Notes: generated by a model not told the origin, from the letters alone. A stretch of 64,000 bases of DNA from Aldrovandia affinis (GCA_029706075.1 JAINUG010000054.1:4997074-5061073), one strand, 5' to 3'. Counted from the stretch's first letter, positions 10,905 to 22,838 are shown. Program-made: numbers and translations.

Positions 10905-12178
10905 AGTAATGTCAGCAGAGTCTGATCCTGCCAATTCCCCTGCCAATAAATACGTAATGCTAGCTTCCGTGGTTGGCTATAGAAAGCCACAGGAGGTATT
11001 TCCACCTGATTTGGAGATGCAGCTTGTTCATTATATCGCTAGGTCAGCTGACATTTATTTTGGTCTGTCGCCAAGTGAGATCTAAAGACTTGCCTACCAG
11101 TTTGCTGTGGCACACAAGCTGAAGTTCACACCAATGTGGGCAGAAACAGAAAAGGCCAGCTCGGAGTGGTTTACAGCCTTCTTAAAACGGCACCCAATGC
11201 TGTCGCTAAGAAAGACATCAATTTGGACAAGGGGACATATGGAATGTCGACAAAATTGGGGTGACCACGGTCCATAAACCTGACAAAGTAGTGGCCAGAC
11301 ACGGATTCAAACAAGTAGGGCCACTGACCTCCGCTGAAAGGGGGACGCTTGTCACACTGGCCTGTGCTGTCTCAGCCACAGGAAATAGTATACCTCCATA
11401 TTTCATATTTCCCCGTGTCAACTTCCGTGACCATTCTTTAAATAACGGACCACCTGGCAGCAAGGGAGCGGCAAATCCCTCGGGGTGGATGAAAGATGTG
11501 CACTTTTTTGACTTCCTGAAACATTTCATTGAGCATACAAAATGCTCAAAGGAGAAACCATGTTTACTCCTTTTGGACAACCACAAATCTCATATGTCCA
11601 TTGATGGATTCAATTATGCTAAAGAAAACTGCATAATTATGGTGTCATTCCCACCCCACTGCTCTCATCGGCTTCAACCCTTAGACAGGTCTGTCTACGG
11701 GCCGCTAAAAAGGCACATCAACACAGCGTGTGATGCATTGATGAGGAACAATCCTGGGAAAACAATGTCAATTTATGACATTCCTGGGATTGTGGCAATC
11801 GCTTATCCTGTGGCTGCAACCCCCTTGAACATTCAGGCTGGCTTTAGGGTAGCTGGGGTACAGCCTTAGAACAGGGACGTATTTTTGGAAACTGAGTTTG
11901 CGCCATCCTATGTTACGGATCGCCCTGCCCCGCCAGGCCCCAGTACCAGCCCTGCCCTGCCAGGCACAAGCACAGACGCAGACCCGTTCAGTTCCCATGC
12001 CAGCTCACCCTTACCCAGCAATGCCAGTGCTGGCAGCAGACTACCAAGTCCAGAGGACCTCCGGCCATTCCCAAAAGCTGGTCCCCAAAAACAAACTAAT
12101 AATGGAAGAAAGTGGCGTAAAAACGCAATTCTAATAGACACACCCGTGAAGCAAGCACTACAAATGGAAAAATTCTGA
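10905..12178 (+). pseudogene. decayed pogo/Tigger-type (DDE_1) transposase
   Basis: The N-terminal part ([13 protein letters not shown], then [11 protein letters not shown]) looks like the CENP-B-type helix-turn-helix of Tigger/jerky proteins but has a TAA inside it. The linker to the catalytic domain is deleted near 11.22 kb. The catalytic part runs [13 protein letters not shown] (first Asp), LLLLDNHKSHM (second Asp), and PPHCSHRLQPLDRSVYGPLK, the classic DDE_1 block. A TAG at about 11866 breaks the frame before the C-terminal EFAPSYVTDRP stretch, which continues in the same frame to 12178. The element is dead and lies upstream of the known exons of the receptor gene. Confidence 0.8.
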
Positions 12179-12315
12179 TTAGTTAAGACTAAGCATTTTG
12201 TTCTTTAATGAATGAGTTCTGTAATGAAATGTACTTGGTTTTGAATTTGAAAGTAATAAAATTATATTCACAATTATTTAGTTTTAGTTTAGTTCTTATT
12301 TGTTGATAGTCCAAT

Positions 12316-12575
12316 GTGACAACTTACCCCACATACTATGACATAGTGTGACAACTTACCCCCTGATGGGGTAAGTTGTCACAAGTGCACACCCTCTATT
12401 TAACTGTCTACAACTCCATACTGAAATAAGATATGAATATGTAATGAATACAAAATATGTGCCCAAGACTTCCACCTTTCATTTGGTATGACATTTATAC
12501 CATTGCGATGTATTGCGCCCAGTACAGGTAAGACAGAGTGAAAAGTGTGACAACATACCCTGCTCTCCCCTACAT
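12316..12575. repeat. inverted GTGACAACTTACCCC repeats, likely transposon 3' end
   Basis: GTGACAACTTACCCC occurs near 12317 and again near 12348, followed by its inverse GGGGTAAGTTGTCAC near 12367. The end GTGACAACATACCCTG plus CTCTCCCCTA near 12546-12571 looks like a terminal inverted repeat. Their position just downstream of the pogo-type transposase suggests they are its 3' end. No matching 5' end was seen. Confidence 0.5.
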
Positions 12576-12599
12576 CATGCAAGGTGTTACACTTACGCC

Positions 12600-14150
12600 T
12601 TTTACTGTAAACTGTTTGCGATGTTCATAGAAGACATTGAGCAAAATCAGTTGGTGCTTAACTTCCTCTTTGTTTCCTTAAATGTGCGTGTTCTTTCACT
12701 TGGTCTCTGAGAAATACTTTCTCTTTGTTACTGTTAGCACGGACAGCTAAACAGCTGAATTTAGAAATGTATATACTGTAGCCTATGTATAGAGTAAAAT
12801 ATAGTTCACAATGAGTGTCAAATGATCAGAGCAATTTGGGTTTTACAGAGAGGGATACAATATCCAAGTAGACTAAATCCAAAGAACATGGGTGAAGTCA
12901 CTAATGTATGTCATAATATCATGTTACAGTGCTTTATTTTATGAATGACCCAACAGCACCATCGCCTCCTTAATGTAGGCTACACATGGCAGAAATATAA
13001 TGTAAAACTAAAATGTATTCATCAAAATTATTTGAATTTTTTTTTTCCCCACTAGAAATATAGCTCAAACTAGTTTTCGACTAACTTTGGAATGCACAAT
13101 TAGATTCGTAAGCCTTTGAACTGTTTTCACAGTTCTGCAGCTGAGCTGCGCAATCAATAGATTGGAAGAGAGCACTTTATGCACTGCTTGTGTAGGGAGA
13201 CTGCAGGTGGCCAATCAATCTTAGGAGCTGGTCTTGGGACAACCTTCCCCGGCAGAGGCACGAGAAGGGTCATGGTGTCTTGTATACAGGTAAAGGCCAC
13301 AGCTCTCTTGGCAGTAGACCACACTGTTTCAGTTTGCTGTGTCCTTTACCACCCTGTCATATCACCCACAAAGTCTTCTGACTGGCATCGGAAATGCCCA
13401 ATAGTGACGAAGTGACTGTTAGAAAAAGTTTGAAGAATATTGTTTATTAAACAATCGCACATGAAATTCTCCCTCTTCTTCTCGTGTTTAATTTAATGTC
13501 AGAACATTTAATGGCAGAACATGCCATTGCCTTTCTCTTGACACTCTCTGACTTCTCCGCAGTAGGCACATGCAAATCAACTCCTCTTCCAGCATAGAAG
13601 TCGTCTCCTTTGTGCAATGAAAAAAAAAAGCGCGCGGTAGGTGGACGTGCAGCAGTATAAAATCTGTTTGCGGACTGTGTGCGCGCGCCCCCTTTAATGC
13701 ATCAACTATACATCTAGCATAAGACGTAAGACATAAGACAACGAAAGTTTGCACGCTTTCCGTCGTTACCATGGGGACTCAGTCAAATTTAGCGGGAGTT
13801 GGACAAAATAGAGAAAAATAGGATTACTATCAAGCCATGGCCCACAGGAAGTTGTTTTGACTTCGGGGTGCTGAAATCCGAAGCGAAAAAATATGACGTT
13901 ATAATTCCGCAACAGGGATTGAATAGTAGACTATTGTTTTGAATAGTAGGCGTACTTGCACTGACCAGTGCCAAGTAGAAGGTAAAGGGCAAACTTGTGT
14001 TTTTAATCGTGTGCAGTAATGTTGTGGTGAGCGCTGTATAATCGACAATGGGTTTTAATTTTAGGTTCTCTACTGCGGCCGCCTAGCAGGAGCGATTCGT
14101 TGGTGCCGGCATACGCGGGAGGTTAATTTTGGAGGTAATTATGTAATTGA
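12600..14150. other. no gene recognised
   Basis: AT-rich sequence with short frames only. I searched it on the minus strand for the receptor's start exon and found no ATG with a hydrophobic run and a phase-1 donor. Confidence 0.4.
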
Positions 14151-14154
14151 ATTA

Positions 14155-14298
14155 TTAAAAGAAACGTTTATAAAATGTAATTGTCAATGTTTAAAGGACA
14201 TGTTTATAAACTGTATTGGTCATTTTTAAAGGAAATGTTTATAAATTGTATTGGTCATTTTTAAAGGAAAGATTTATCAAATGTATTTGTCATTATGC
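14155..14298 (+). repeat. short tandem repeat, about 45-bp unit, three to four copies
   Basis: The unit is roughly TTTAAAGGAAATGTTTATAA followed by a TGTATTGGTCATT block. The first and last copies are more diverged. Confidence 0.75.
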
Positions 14299-14658
14299 TT
14301 AGCAGCAAAACTACTCACACTGGCCTTCACGGCAGTGTACGGGGGCAGTCCTGATTTTTATATCAGGTATGCAAATAAATATGTATTGTGGTTTCTTACA
14401 AGGTTCTAATGGTGTAAGAGGCATGAAGCTGATAATTTCCCTGTCTTTTGGTTCAGGAGTGTTTTTGTGTAACCACTGTTTTTCCTACGGATGTTAATAT
14501 AACCACTGTACTGCATAAAGAGTTGCCTAGAGCCTATGTTTGTGCCAAACCACTTCCATAAACTGCAGGATATATGTTTTCACCTAGAGGCAGGGCTTAT
14601 TCCGTCAGCTGTGGGCTGGGTCTCCGCGGGTGGCCCTAGTGTGTCATCTTTATTCACC

Positions 14659-14850
14659 TTATAGTGTGTAGTGAATCACTCACTGTGACCCCAGTTTTGA
14701 TGTGTAGTGGAATACTGAGTGAACTCCACCTTATAGTGATTGGGATATTCCCCTTATAGCGTGTATTGAATTGCTCATTGTGATCCATAGTTGGATGTGT
14801 AGTGAAATACTGAGTGAGCCCCACTTTATAGTGTTTGAGTATTATCACCT
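14659..14850 (+). repeat. 95-bp direct repeat, two copies
   Basis: Copies begin at TTATAGTGTGTAGTGAAT (14659) and TTATAGCGTGTATTGAAT (14754). Both pass through GATGTGTAGTG and ATACTGAGTGA to end near the next TATAGTG. Divergence is moderate. Confidence 0.7.
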
Positions 14851-14890
14851 ACCGTTTGTAAATCACCCTGCTGTGTGAAGCGCATTACTT

Positions 14891-15080
14891 AATAATAATA
14901 ATAATAATAATAGCTTTATTTGTATAGCACCTTTCATACAAACAGTAGCTCAAAGTGCTTTACAGGGAAAGTAAGGCATAAAAATATATATACATATATA
15001 TATACACACATATACATATATACACGCATATATATATACATATACACATATAAATACATACATACATACATACATAGGCA
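14891..15080. repeat. (AAT)n and (TATACA)n tracts around a dispersed repeat end
   Basis: (AAT)n at 14891-14912 is followed by CTTTATTTGTATAGCACC and CTCAAAGTGCTTTACAGGG, a text common in fish repeats. A TATACA/TACA microsatellite then runs to about 15080. Confidence 0.6.
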
Positions 15081-15139
15081 TAAGACAAAGGTTTAAAAAA
15101 AGAATAATAAAAATAAAAATCAAGAAAATACACATAACA

Positions 15140-16825
15140 ATCATACTCAATTCTAAGGTTTAAAACAGAGACAATAAAAGTATAGTCAACCTAATAAATT
15201 AATTAATGCAGACTCTCTCTCTGACCGTGATGTTGTTCAGGGGGCAGTAGCTTTCATTCACCAGAAGAATTAAACCCCCACCCCGCCGTTTGCCATTCGT
15301 TTGCCATTCATTACTTGGGTCCCTTTCAGACAGCCCAGTCCACACTGACTCCTCTCCCCTTTTGCCCCCACGTTAGCGCCCCCCTCTGGGAGGCTCCTTA
15401 TTTATTTGGGGTTATTATTTTATGTATTATTTTCTGTCCCCACTCACTGTCCTGCCCTAGGTTAACTTGTGTCCATTTGACTCATAAGTCCAGTTGTACT
15501 GGTTGTCGCTATTTATTTATTTTTAAACGTGATCTCCAAACAAAAGTAAATCGCATCTATTGTTGCATACAGTCTTTGTATCATTTCCTTCAGTTGAATA
15601 CCTGTAGCGGGGAAGTGTTTCTATCCTGAGCCACACAGTCTGCGGGTCTCTCCCCCAAATAGGAGAGTGGCGTAGTCTTTCATAAAGTAAGCCCTAGGCT
15701 AGTGGGTGTTACAGAAGTAACTTGCATCACCATTTGGCATTATGATTTTTAACAGACAAAAAAATAGTACACTCACCTATTTCAAGCGCAATTTTGACAC
15801 TAACAAAGAGGTATCGAAAATCGCAGCACATTTTGTTGTGCTGAAATGTTCAGCTCAATGTTCCAGTTTCGTACTGACTGTAGGCACTAGGGTTGCCAAC
15901 TTTATATCATCCAAACGGCGACTGTTGAAGTAAGACTCAGGAAAGTTTGCTTTTCCATAATCGCGCTACCAGCTTTACTACAACAAAGCTCATAGACACA
16001 GGGCACAACCAAAAACGGAGAAACCCACGGGGGTCACTTCTTAGACGTACAAACACATTCACGGTTACAACACTACTCCACTCAATGACACAAGGGGTGA
16101 TGGGGAACTGGCACACAAGGAATTATTATTAGCTGTACGATTAAGTACATATTAAATAAATGTAAAACCATTTAACTGATATGGTAATGTATATCATGTA
16201 TATGTGTACATACTGTATACGTGTATATATATATATATATATATATATTTCCCAGGAGAAAGTATATTTTATAGTATATATACATTGTGGGGCAGGAAAT
16301 CAAACTCACCAAATGCCATGAGACGCATTCCCAGCATCCTGGTCTTGATGGTGTCTCCCAAAGGAAAGTCACAATTGTACACAGAGTTTGTGTATCTGAG
16401 AAACTGATCCCGTAAGCAGAGGAATTCACTGAAAAACGTGACTAGTACAAGACAGCATAGTCTTTCTAATGAGGAAGAATCGCTCGTGCGACCTCACTTG
16501 AACACATTTTTAGCTGCTAGTGTTACTTCTCCATTTTCTACTTCTTTTTTTCTCCGATTTCTTTCTTCGATTTTTCAGGTCAACAAGATGTTTTAAGACC
16601 GAAGACACAGACATAGCAACCAAAGATATGGCCTCAGTTGAAAAGAAAGAAAAAGCCTCTCTCGAGCAACCAACAAAGATAAGAGTCTGGAGATTGCTAA
16701 ACGGCATTGGAACTCTGACTGGAACTGTTGTTCTGGTCAGATAAGACCAATATGTAGCTTTTTGGCCTGGCACACCGGCAGTGGATTTGGTATTCTGTGA
16801 CTTGTAGGAGCTCTAAGGTTTCTTC
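15140..16825. other. no gene recognised
   Basis: Contains an (AT)n tract at about 16220-16248 and short frames with no family resemblance. The frame around 16520-16744 is lysine-rich and low in complexity, and is not convincing. Confidence 0.4.
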
Positions 16826-17217
16826 CGGGGATATCAATGCATACAATTAAGGGATCTTTTTGAAATTAAACTACGAGCCACATTTTGTGGCAGTAAATTA
16901 TGTCCCATTTCAGTTCTAGAAAAACGTCCTAAGTTATATGTGTAACCCGTGTTAGTAGCCTACGTTTCTTTCCTCTCATAAAAATGTTGGTACATCCAAG
17001 TAAATGCGTGTATTCTTAACTGTCATTCATTGTCATCATCATCATCAAGCGCAGCAACATCAACAATACTACCACTACTAGTATCACTGCTACTACAAAT
17101 AATAATAATAATAATAAAAAAATTGCAAAGAGAAAATGTGATCTTTTTAATGACATGTTTAAACGTGATTTGAAATTGCATTACTGTCATGAACAAATAA
17201 GAGATCTGCGCGTGCCT

Positions 17218-17235
17218 TGACGTTATCTTTAAAAC
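17218..17235 (+). promoter_or_regulatory. upstream Pol III element of type B (CRE-like half site plus TATA-like)
   Basis: TGACGTTATCTTTAAAAC places TTTAAAA at about -33 to -27 from the proposed RNA start, the position of a TATA-like element. TGACGT is a CRE half site. Vertebrate vault RNA genes are known to use upstream elements besides the internal boxes. Repeated in most units that retain type B. Confidence 0.5.
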
Positions 17236-17260
17236 CTTGTTCTTACTGAGTGTGAAGTGA

Positions 17261-17360
17261 GACGATTTTAGTCAGTGGGCACTTCGCCCACAACTAATTC
17301 CTGTTTTCTTGAACTCTACCTTCTCCGGGCTGTAGAACCACGGTCGCGGTTCGACGTTTT
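17261..17360 (+). ncRNA. vault-like RNA, type B copy 1
   Basis: Aligned to type A it keeps the box A side as ACGATTTTAGTCAGTGGGC then ACTTCG, the box B side as GTAGAACCACGG, and a CGACGTTTTG end with T4. The terminal stem is not well paired in this copy. It may be a pseudogene or a diverged functional form. Confidence 0.55.
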
Positions 17361-17662
17361 GCTTCCTGTTTTTATTGCCTAAATAGTATATTGCAGCTTT
17401 GCGCTGATGCATAAAGTTTAACAGTGTGTAGGAACATGGCACAATATATCTGTTTATTTGAATGATATGTTTAATCGTTAAAGAAGTATAGGATAATATT
17501 ATTTGTATATAGTACTGTAGAAGAACACATTTTAAAACGATATCTTGATTGGTGGATATACAAATATTTTTTTAGCAACACGCAATGCACACTATGAAAC
17601 AGTAGGAGGCACTGTGTGCACTATGTTGTCTTTAAAAGCTTATTTTTTAAGCGTTTTTTCGT

Positions 17663-17746
17663 GCGTCGGTTTAGCTCAGTGGTTACTTCAGTTGCCATAC
17701 TCAATCTTCTCCGGGAGATCGAACCCCGGGCGCGGTCCGACGTTTT
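17663..17746 (+). ncRNA. vault RNA-like gene, type A copy 1 (short class, 84 nt)
   Basis: It starts GCGTCGG and ends CCGACGT plus T4. The two ends can pair over seven positions including one G-U. Box A lies in TTTAGCTCAGTGGTTACTTC, which differs from the mammalian vault RNA sequence by one base. The box B counterpart is GATCGAACC, then CCGGGCGCGG. The centre is shorter than in most other copies, so the length resembles the 88-nt human vault RNAs. Confidence 0.85.
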
Positions 17747-18301
17747 GTGCTGTTTTTAATATCCTAAATGGTATATTGCAGTTTTTCTTAGATGGATGCA
17801 TTTGAACAGTATTAGTAATACGGACAAAATTTTGCCGAAAGTTGTGGATCGTGAAAGAACCTCGTGACCGGTGATATCAATGCATACAATTAAGGGATCT
17901 TTTTGAAATTAAACTACGAGCCACATTTTGTGGCAGTAAATTATGTCCCATTTCAGTTCTAGAAAAACGTCCTAAGTTATATGTGTAACCCGTGTTAGTA
18001 GCCTACGTTTCTTTCCTCTCATAAAAATGTTGGTACATCCAAGTAAATGCGTGTATTCTTAACTGTCATTCATTCATCATCATCATCATCAAGCGCAGCA
18101 ACATCAACAATACTACCACTACTAGTATCACTGCTACTACAAATAATAATAATAATAAAAAAATTGCAAAGAGAAAATGTGATATTTTTAATGACATGTT
18201 TAAACGTGATTTGAAATTGCATTACAGTCATGAACAAATAAGAGATCTGCGCGTGCATTGACGTTATCTTTAAAACCTTGTTCTTACTGAGTGTGAAGTG
18301 A

Positions 18302-18401
18302 GACGATCTTAGTCAGTGGGCACTTCGCCCACAACTAATTCCTGTTTTCTTGAACTCTACCTTCTCCGGACTGTAGAACCACGGTCGCGGTTCGACGTTT
18401 T
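18302..18401 (+). ncRNA. vault-like RNA, type B copy 2
   Basis: Differs from type B copy 1 at only a few bases (GATCTTAGTCAG and CCGGACTGTAG), consistent with a recent duplication of the whole unit. Same CGACGTTTTG end. Confidence 0.55.
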
Positions 18402-18703
18402 GCTTCCTGTTTTTATTGCCTAAATAGTATATTGCAGCTTTGCGCTGATGCATAACGTTTAACAGTGTGTAGGAACATGGCACAATATATCTGTTTATTT
18501 GAATGATATGTTTAATCGTTAAAGAAGTATAGGATAATATTATTTGTATATAGTACTGTAGAAGAACACATTTTTAAAACGATATCTTGATTGGTGGATA
18601 TACAAATATTTTTTTAGCAACACGCAATGCACACTATGAAACAGTAGGAGCACTGTGTGCACTATGTTGTCTTTAAAAGCTTATTTTTTAAGCGTTTTTT
18701 CGT

Positions 18704-18787
18704 GCGTCGGTTTAGCTCAGTGGTTACTTCAGTTGCCATACTCAATCTTCTCCGGGAGATCGAACCCCGGGCGCGGTCCGACGTTTT
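18704..18787 (+). ncRNA. vault RNA-like gene, type A copy 2 (short class)
   Basis: By my reading the 84-nt RNA is identical to copy 1, and the upstream leader (CTTTAAAAGCTTATTTTTTA) matches too. The pair shows recent duplication or homogenisation. Confidence 0.85.
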
Positions 18788-19113
18788 GTGCTCTGTTTTA
18801 ATATCCTAAATGGTATATTGCAGTTTTTCTTAGATGGATGCATTTGAACAGTATTAGTAATACGGACAAAATTTTGCCGAAAGTTGTGGATCGTGAAAGA
18901 ACCTCGTGACCGGTGATATCAATGCATACAAGTAAGGGATCTTTTTGAAATTAAACTACGAGCCACATTTTGTGGCAGAAAATGATGTACCATTTCAGTT
19001 CTAGAAAAACTTCCTACGTTATATGTGTAACTCGTGTTAGTAGCTTACGTTTCTTTCCCTCTCATAAAAATGTTGGTACATCCAAGTAAATGCGTGTATT
19101 CTTAACTGTAATT

Positions 19114-19144
<31 letters not shown>

Positions 19145-19428
19145 CAAAGAACAACAGCAATATCAGCAATACTACTAGTACTAGTAGCACTACTACTATA
19201 AATAATAATAATACAATTGCAAAATAAAATTATGATGATATTTTTAATGACATATTTGAACGTGATTTGATCTACTTTGAACATGCATTACAGTCATTAA
19301 CAAATAAGAGATCTTTGCCTGCATTGACGTTATCTTTAAAACGATCTCTTGATTTGTGGATAGAAAATCGTTTTCTTTAAAAACAACTAAATGTAGACTG
19401 TGAAACAATAGGAATTCCTATGTGCACT

Positions 19429-19450
19429 ACGTTCTCTTTAAAATATTAAT
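19429..19450 (+). promoter_or_regulatory. TATA-like upstream block of type A copy 3
   Basis: TCTTTAAAATATTAAT ends 18 bp before the RNA start, so its TTTAAAATATTAAT core spans -31 to -18. The same block, preceded by ACGTTC, stands before most type A copies. It shares the core TCTTTAAAA with the element before type B, which supports common Pol III promoter architecture. Confidence 0.55.
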
Positions 19451-19467
19451 TTCAAGCAGAATTCTGT

Positions 19468-19567
19468 GCGTCGGTTTAGCTCAGTGGTTACTTCGTTGTC
19501 AAACTTTCAGTTTCGCCGAACTCTACCTTCTCCGGAGGGTCGAACCACGGGCGCGGTCCGACGTTTT
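19468..19567 (+). ncRNA. vault RNA-like gene, type A copy 3 (long class, 100 nt)
   Basis: The reference copy for the long class. It has a GCGTCGG/CCGACGT terminal stem, intact box A, a central part running from AAACTTTCAG to GCCGAACTC, box B as GGTCGAACC followed by ACGGGCGCGG, and T4. The RNA is identical to copy 13 about 11.7 kb away. Confidence 0.88.
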
Positions 19568-19615
19568 GCGCCCTGTTTTTAGCCTAAATGGAATATTGCA
19601 GCTTTGCCTAGATTA

Positions 19616-22103
19616 CAGTTTTTTTCGATTGCATAAACACTAAAATCAAAAGTATTACACAATTATCAAAACCTTACACTCAAGGAGCAAAACATCGGCC
19701 CAGATTTGCACCACTATAAGCACAATGTCAGCCTCACACTTTTTGCAAAACAATACACACAGTGATTTGCAAAACATGAAACACACTTGTATACATTAGA
19801 CACAGAAGTATATCATGATGTCACTTCCTTGCAATTCCAAAGCACTGACTGTCAAATTACCACACCTATGAGCCAATTGGTTAAACACAGCCATCAGGTG
19901 CGCAAACACATGATTGCTTAATTGTAGACACACCAATCAGGTTTAAGCACTATAAAAATGCAGCAGGTGAGTTCACCCTGTCTTCAACCAAAATGGAAGG
20001 AGTCAGAAGAAGAAGAGTGAGGGTGAGAGGGAATCCATGGAGGAGGAGGAGGAGAGGAGGTAGAGGTAGAGGAAGAGGAAGAGGAAGAGGCGGAGGCTGT
20101 GCCAGAGGTAGAGGTAGAGGCCGAGGTGGAGGTAGAGGAAGAGGAAGACCTGAAGCAGGAGGAGAACGTGCTCAAAGAAGAAGAGGACCAAATTTATCAA
20201 ATGAAATTCGCGCAACACCAGTTGACCATGTCGTGAACCACGGATTGACACTGAGGGAGGCTGGACTAAGAGTTCAGCCAAATCTTAGCAGATATACAGT
20301 GGCATCTGTCATTAGGACATTTCGACAAGAAAACAGGTTAAAAAAAATCTGTCTACAGTTACAGTAATCAGCTGCTTATTGTATCCACCATATCAGCACT
20401 TTTGATACCTCTTCCTGTGACATTTTACAGTAGGTTACATGTATTTTTTTCTACATAGGATTGAGGGTCGAGAACGACAAGGAGGAAGGGGGCCCATATT
20501 CACGCAAGAACAAGAGAGAGAGATCATAAACATGGTTTTGGCCAATAATGCTATTAGGCTCAGAGAAATTCAAGCCAACATTATCGGTGACCATGCCATT
20601 TTCAATAATGTCCATCAGGTCTCTCAGTCAACACTGGCATGCATCCTGAAAAGACATCAGGTTCAAATGAAACAACTTTATCGAGTGCCTTTTGAGCAGA
20701 ATTCAGAGAGGGTCAAACAGCTGCGGCATGAGTATGTGGAGGTATGTATTATTCACTTTAGCACTGTGATGTTGCATACTGCACACGTAACCTTTTTACA
20801 TGTACATTTACTGTATACTAGATCTATGCTGAACTACACAATCTTGTCTTTCACTGTATTTCAGAGAGTTTTACAGATGGATGCTGAGGAAGTCCCGCAT
20901 GAATTCATATACATAGATGAGGCAGGGTTCAACCTCACAAAAGCAAGAAGGAGAGGCAGACATATCATTGGCCACAGGGCTATAATCAATGTCCCAGGGC
21001 AACGTGGGGGTAACATCACCCTTTGCGCTGCCATTACACAGAATGGGGTCCTCCTCCGTCATGCCAATATGGGCCCTTTCAACACACCTCACATTCTCAC
21101 ATTTTTGTACCGATTGCACAACATCATCACAGCAGTAAACCAAATGCACCAGATGCAATACATTGTCATCTGGGACAATGTGTCATTCCACCGCTCTGCT
21201 CTGGTCCAGAACTAGTTTCAACACCATCCACAGTTTACAGTACTATACCTTCCACCATACTCTCCGTTTCTAAACCCAATCCAAGAGTTTTTCTCGGCAT
21301 GGCGGTGGAGGGTTTACGATCTCCGGCCCCAGGCTCAGGTAACCCTCATTCAGGCCATGGAGGAGGCCTGTAACCAAATCGACGCCACAGCTGTGCAAGG
21401 ACGGATTCGACATTCAAGACGGTTCTTCCCACGTTGTCTTGCCAATGAGGATATCGCCTGTGATGTTGATGAAATTCTCTGGCCAGATCCAGCTAGGCGA
21501 AGAGATAATGTCTAGTGTATTTTCAGTTTTTTCAGATTTGTTATTTTTTTTTTTTTTTTTACTGTAATTGTAACCTGTACTGGATACAGTATTTAATGTT
21601 TGTCTGATATTTGCTGAGCTTACAGTGTTATGCACACTACTGTAGTAGCATGAAAACTGGGACGTGTTTTGTTGTGATTCTCCATGTTGACATGTTGACT
21701 GATTTGGGTATATGGAGAGAAATAAATTATATTTTCATCAGTCTGCAGCATTGGTCTTGTGTAGTGTTTGGTGAATTTATTGTATATTTGCACTTTCTCT
21801 GTGTACTTCACTTACAGTACTCTATTACTCTATCTACACTGAGAAGTAGAATTGCTAAAAGTGTTTTAGGTTAGCAACAGCAGTGTGTAACTGGTTCAAA
21901 CAGAATTAAGTCATATGAAACGTGTGTGTTTCATATGGTAACAAAATATGTTTTTTATTAATTAGTGCATAGTTTTTACAAGAGTGTTTCATTTCGCAAA
22001 GGATCTGAGGTGTTCTGCTAATTGGGTGTGTGGTTGTGCTAATTGTGTGTAGTGTTTTGAAAAACCGGGCCCTGTTTTCAAAATTGTGCTCAAGCAATCG
22101 CAA
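19616..22103 (+). mobile_element. IS630/Tc1/mariner-type DNA transposon inside the array
   Basis: It sits at a TA dinucleotide (19614-19615). The left end CGATTGCATAAACACT and the right end, inverted, CGATTGCTTGAGCAC, form imperfect terminal inverted repeats. The outermost CAGTTTTTTT of the left end has no counterpart on the right, so the 3' tip is lost. The left flank is the end of type A copy 3 and the right flank is the leader of copy 4, so roughly 0.7 kb of array unit, including a type B gene, was removed with or after the insertion. Confidence 0.75.
19993..21515 (+). pseudogene. transposase with DDE_3-type catalytic domain, one nonsense codon
   Basis: Three exons read through as join 19993-20336, 20459-20741, 20865-21515 (426 codons including stop). 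TATAAAAA lies about 40 bp before the ATG. The N-terminus is an Arg/Gly repeat (RGRGRGRG), then a Homeodomain-like HTH segment (GLTLREAGLRVQPNLSRYT). Catalytic residues are seen in FIYIDEAGFN, IVIWDNVSFH and, third, the Glu of NPIQEFFSAW after PPYSPFLNP. A single TAG at 21213-21215 lies between the second and third catalytic residues. Otherwise the frame is clean, so the copy is young. Confidence 0.8.
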
Positions 22104-22266
22104 TAGGATATTATTTGTATACTGTAGAATATCACATTTTAAAATGATCTCTTGATCTGTGGATAGAATCTTTTTTTAAGCAACACATAATGCAGACTTT
22201 AAAACAGTAGGAGGCGCTGTATGCGCTACGTTATCTTTAAGACCTTAATTTCACGCGGAACTCTCT

Positions 22267-22363
22267 GCGTCGGTTTAGCTCAGTGGTTACTTCGTTGCAA
22301 AACTTTCAGTTTAAAACTCTACCTTCTCCGGAGGGTCGAACCACGGGCGCGGTCCGACGTTTT
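22267..22363 (+). ncRNA. vault RNA-like gene, type A copy 4 (97 nt)
   Basis: Terminal stem and both boxes are intact. The central loop has lost a few bases (CAGTTTAAAACTC in place of CAGTTTCGCCGAACTC). It is the first copy after the transposon. Confidence 0.85.
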
Positions 22364-22780
22364 GCGCTCTGTTTTTAGCCTAAATGGAATATTGCAGCTT
22401 TGCTTAGATTAATGCATTTGAACAGTATTAGTAATACGGACAAAATAGCTTTATTTTGCCGAAAGTTGTGGATCGTGAAAAAACCTTGGGACCGGTGATA
22501 TCAAAGCATACAATTAAGGGATCTTTTTTAAATTAAACTACGAACCACTTTTTGCGGCAGTCAATTATGTACTATTTCAGTTCTAGAAGAACTTCCTAAG
22601 TTATATGTGTAACTTGTGTTAGTAGCTTACGTTTCTTTCCCCTCATAAAAATGTTGGTACATCCAAGTAAATGCGTGTATTCTTAACTGTAATTTTCATC
22701 ATCATCATCATCTTCATCATGAAGAACAACATCAATATCAATAATACTACTACTACCAGTGCCACCACTACTACAACAAC

Positions 22781-22825
<45 letters not shown>

Positions 22826-22838
22826 AATTGCAAAGAGG

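Noticed and set aside
13789..13992. Minus-strand frame beginning like a signal peptide (MPFTFYLALVSA) as the receptor's first exon
   Set aside because: The first codon is TTG, not ATG, and the possible donor is weak.
16520..16744. Short lysine-rich frame just before the array
   Set aside because: No family resemblance, low complexity, and an equally long frame on the opposite strand.
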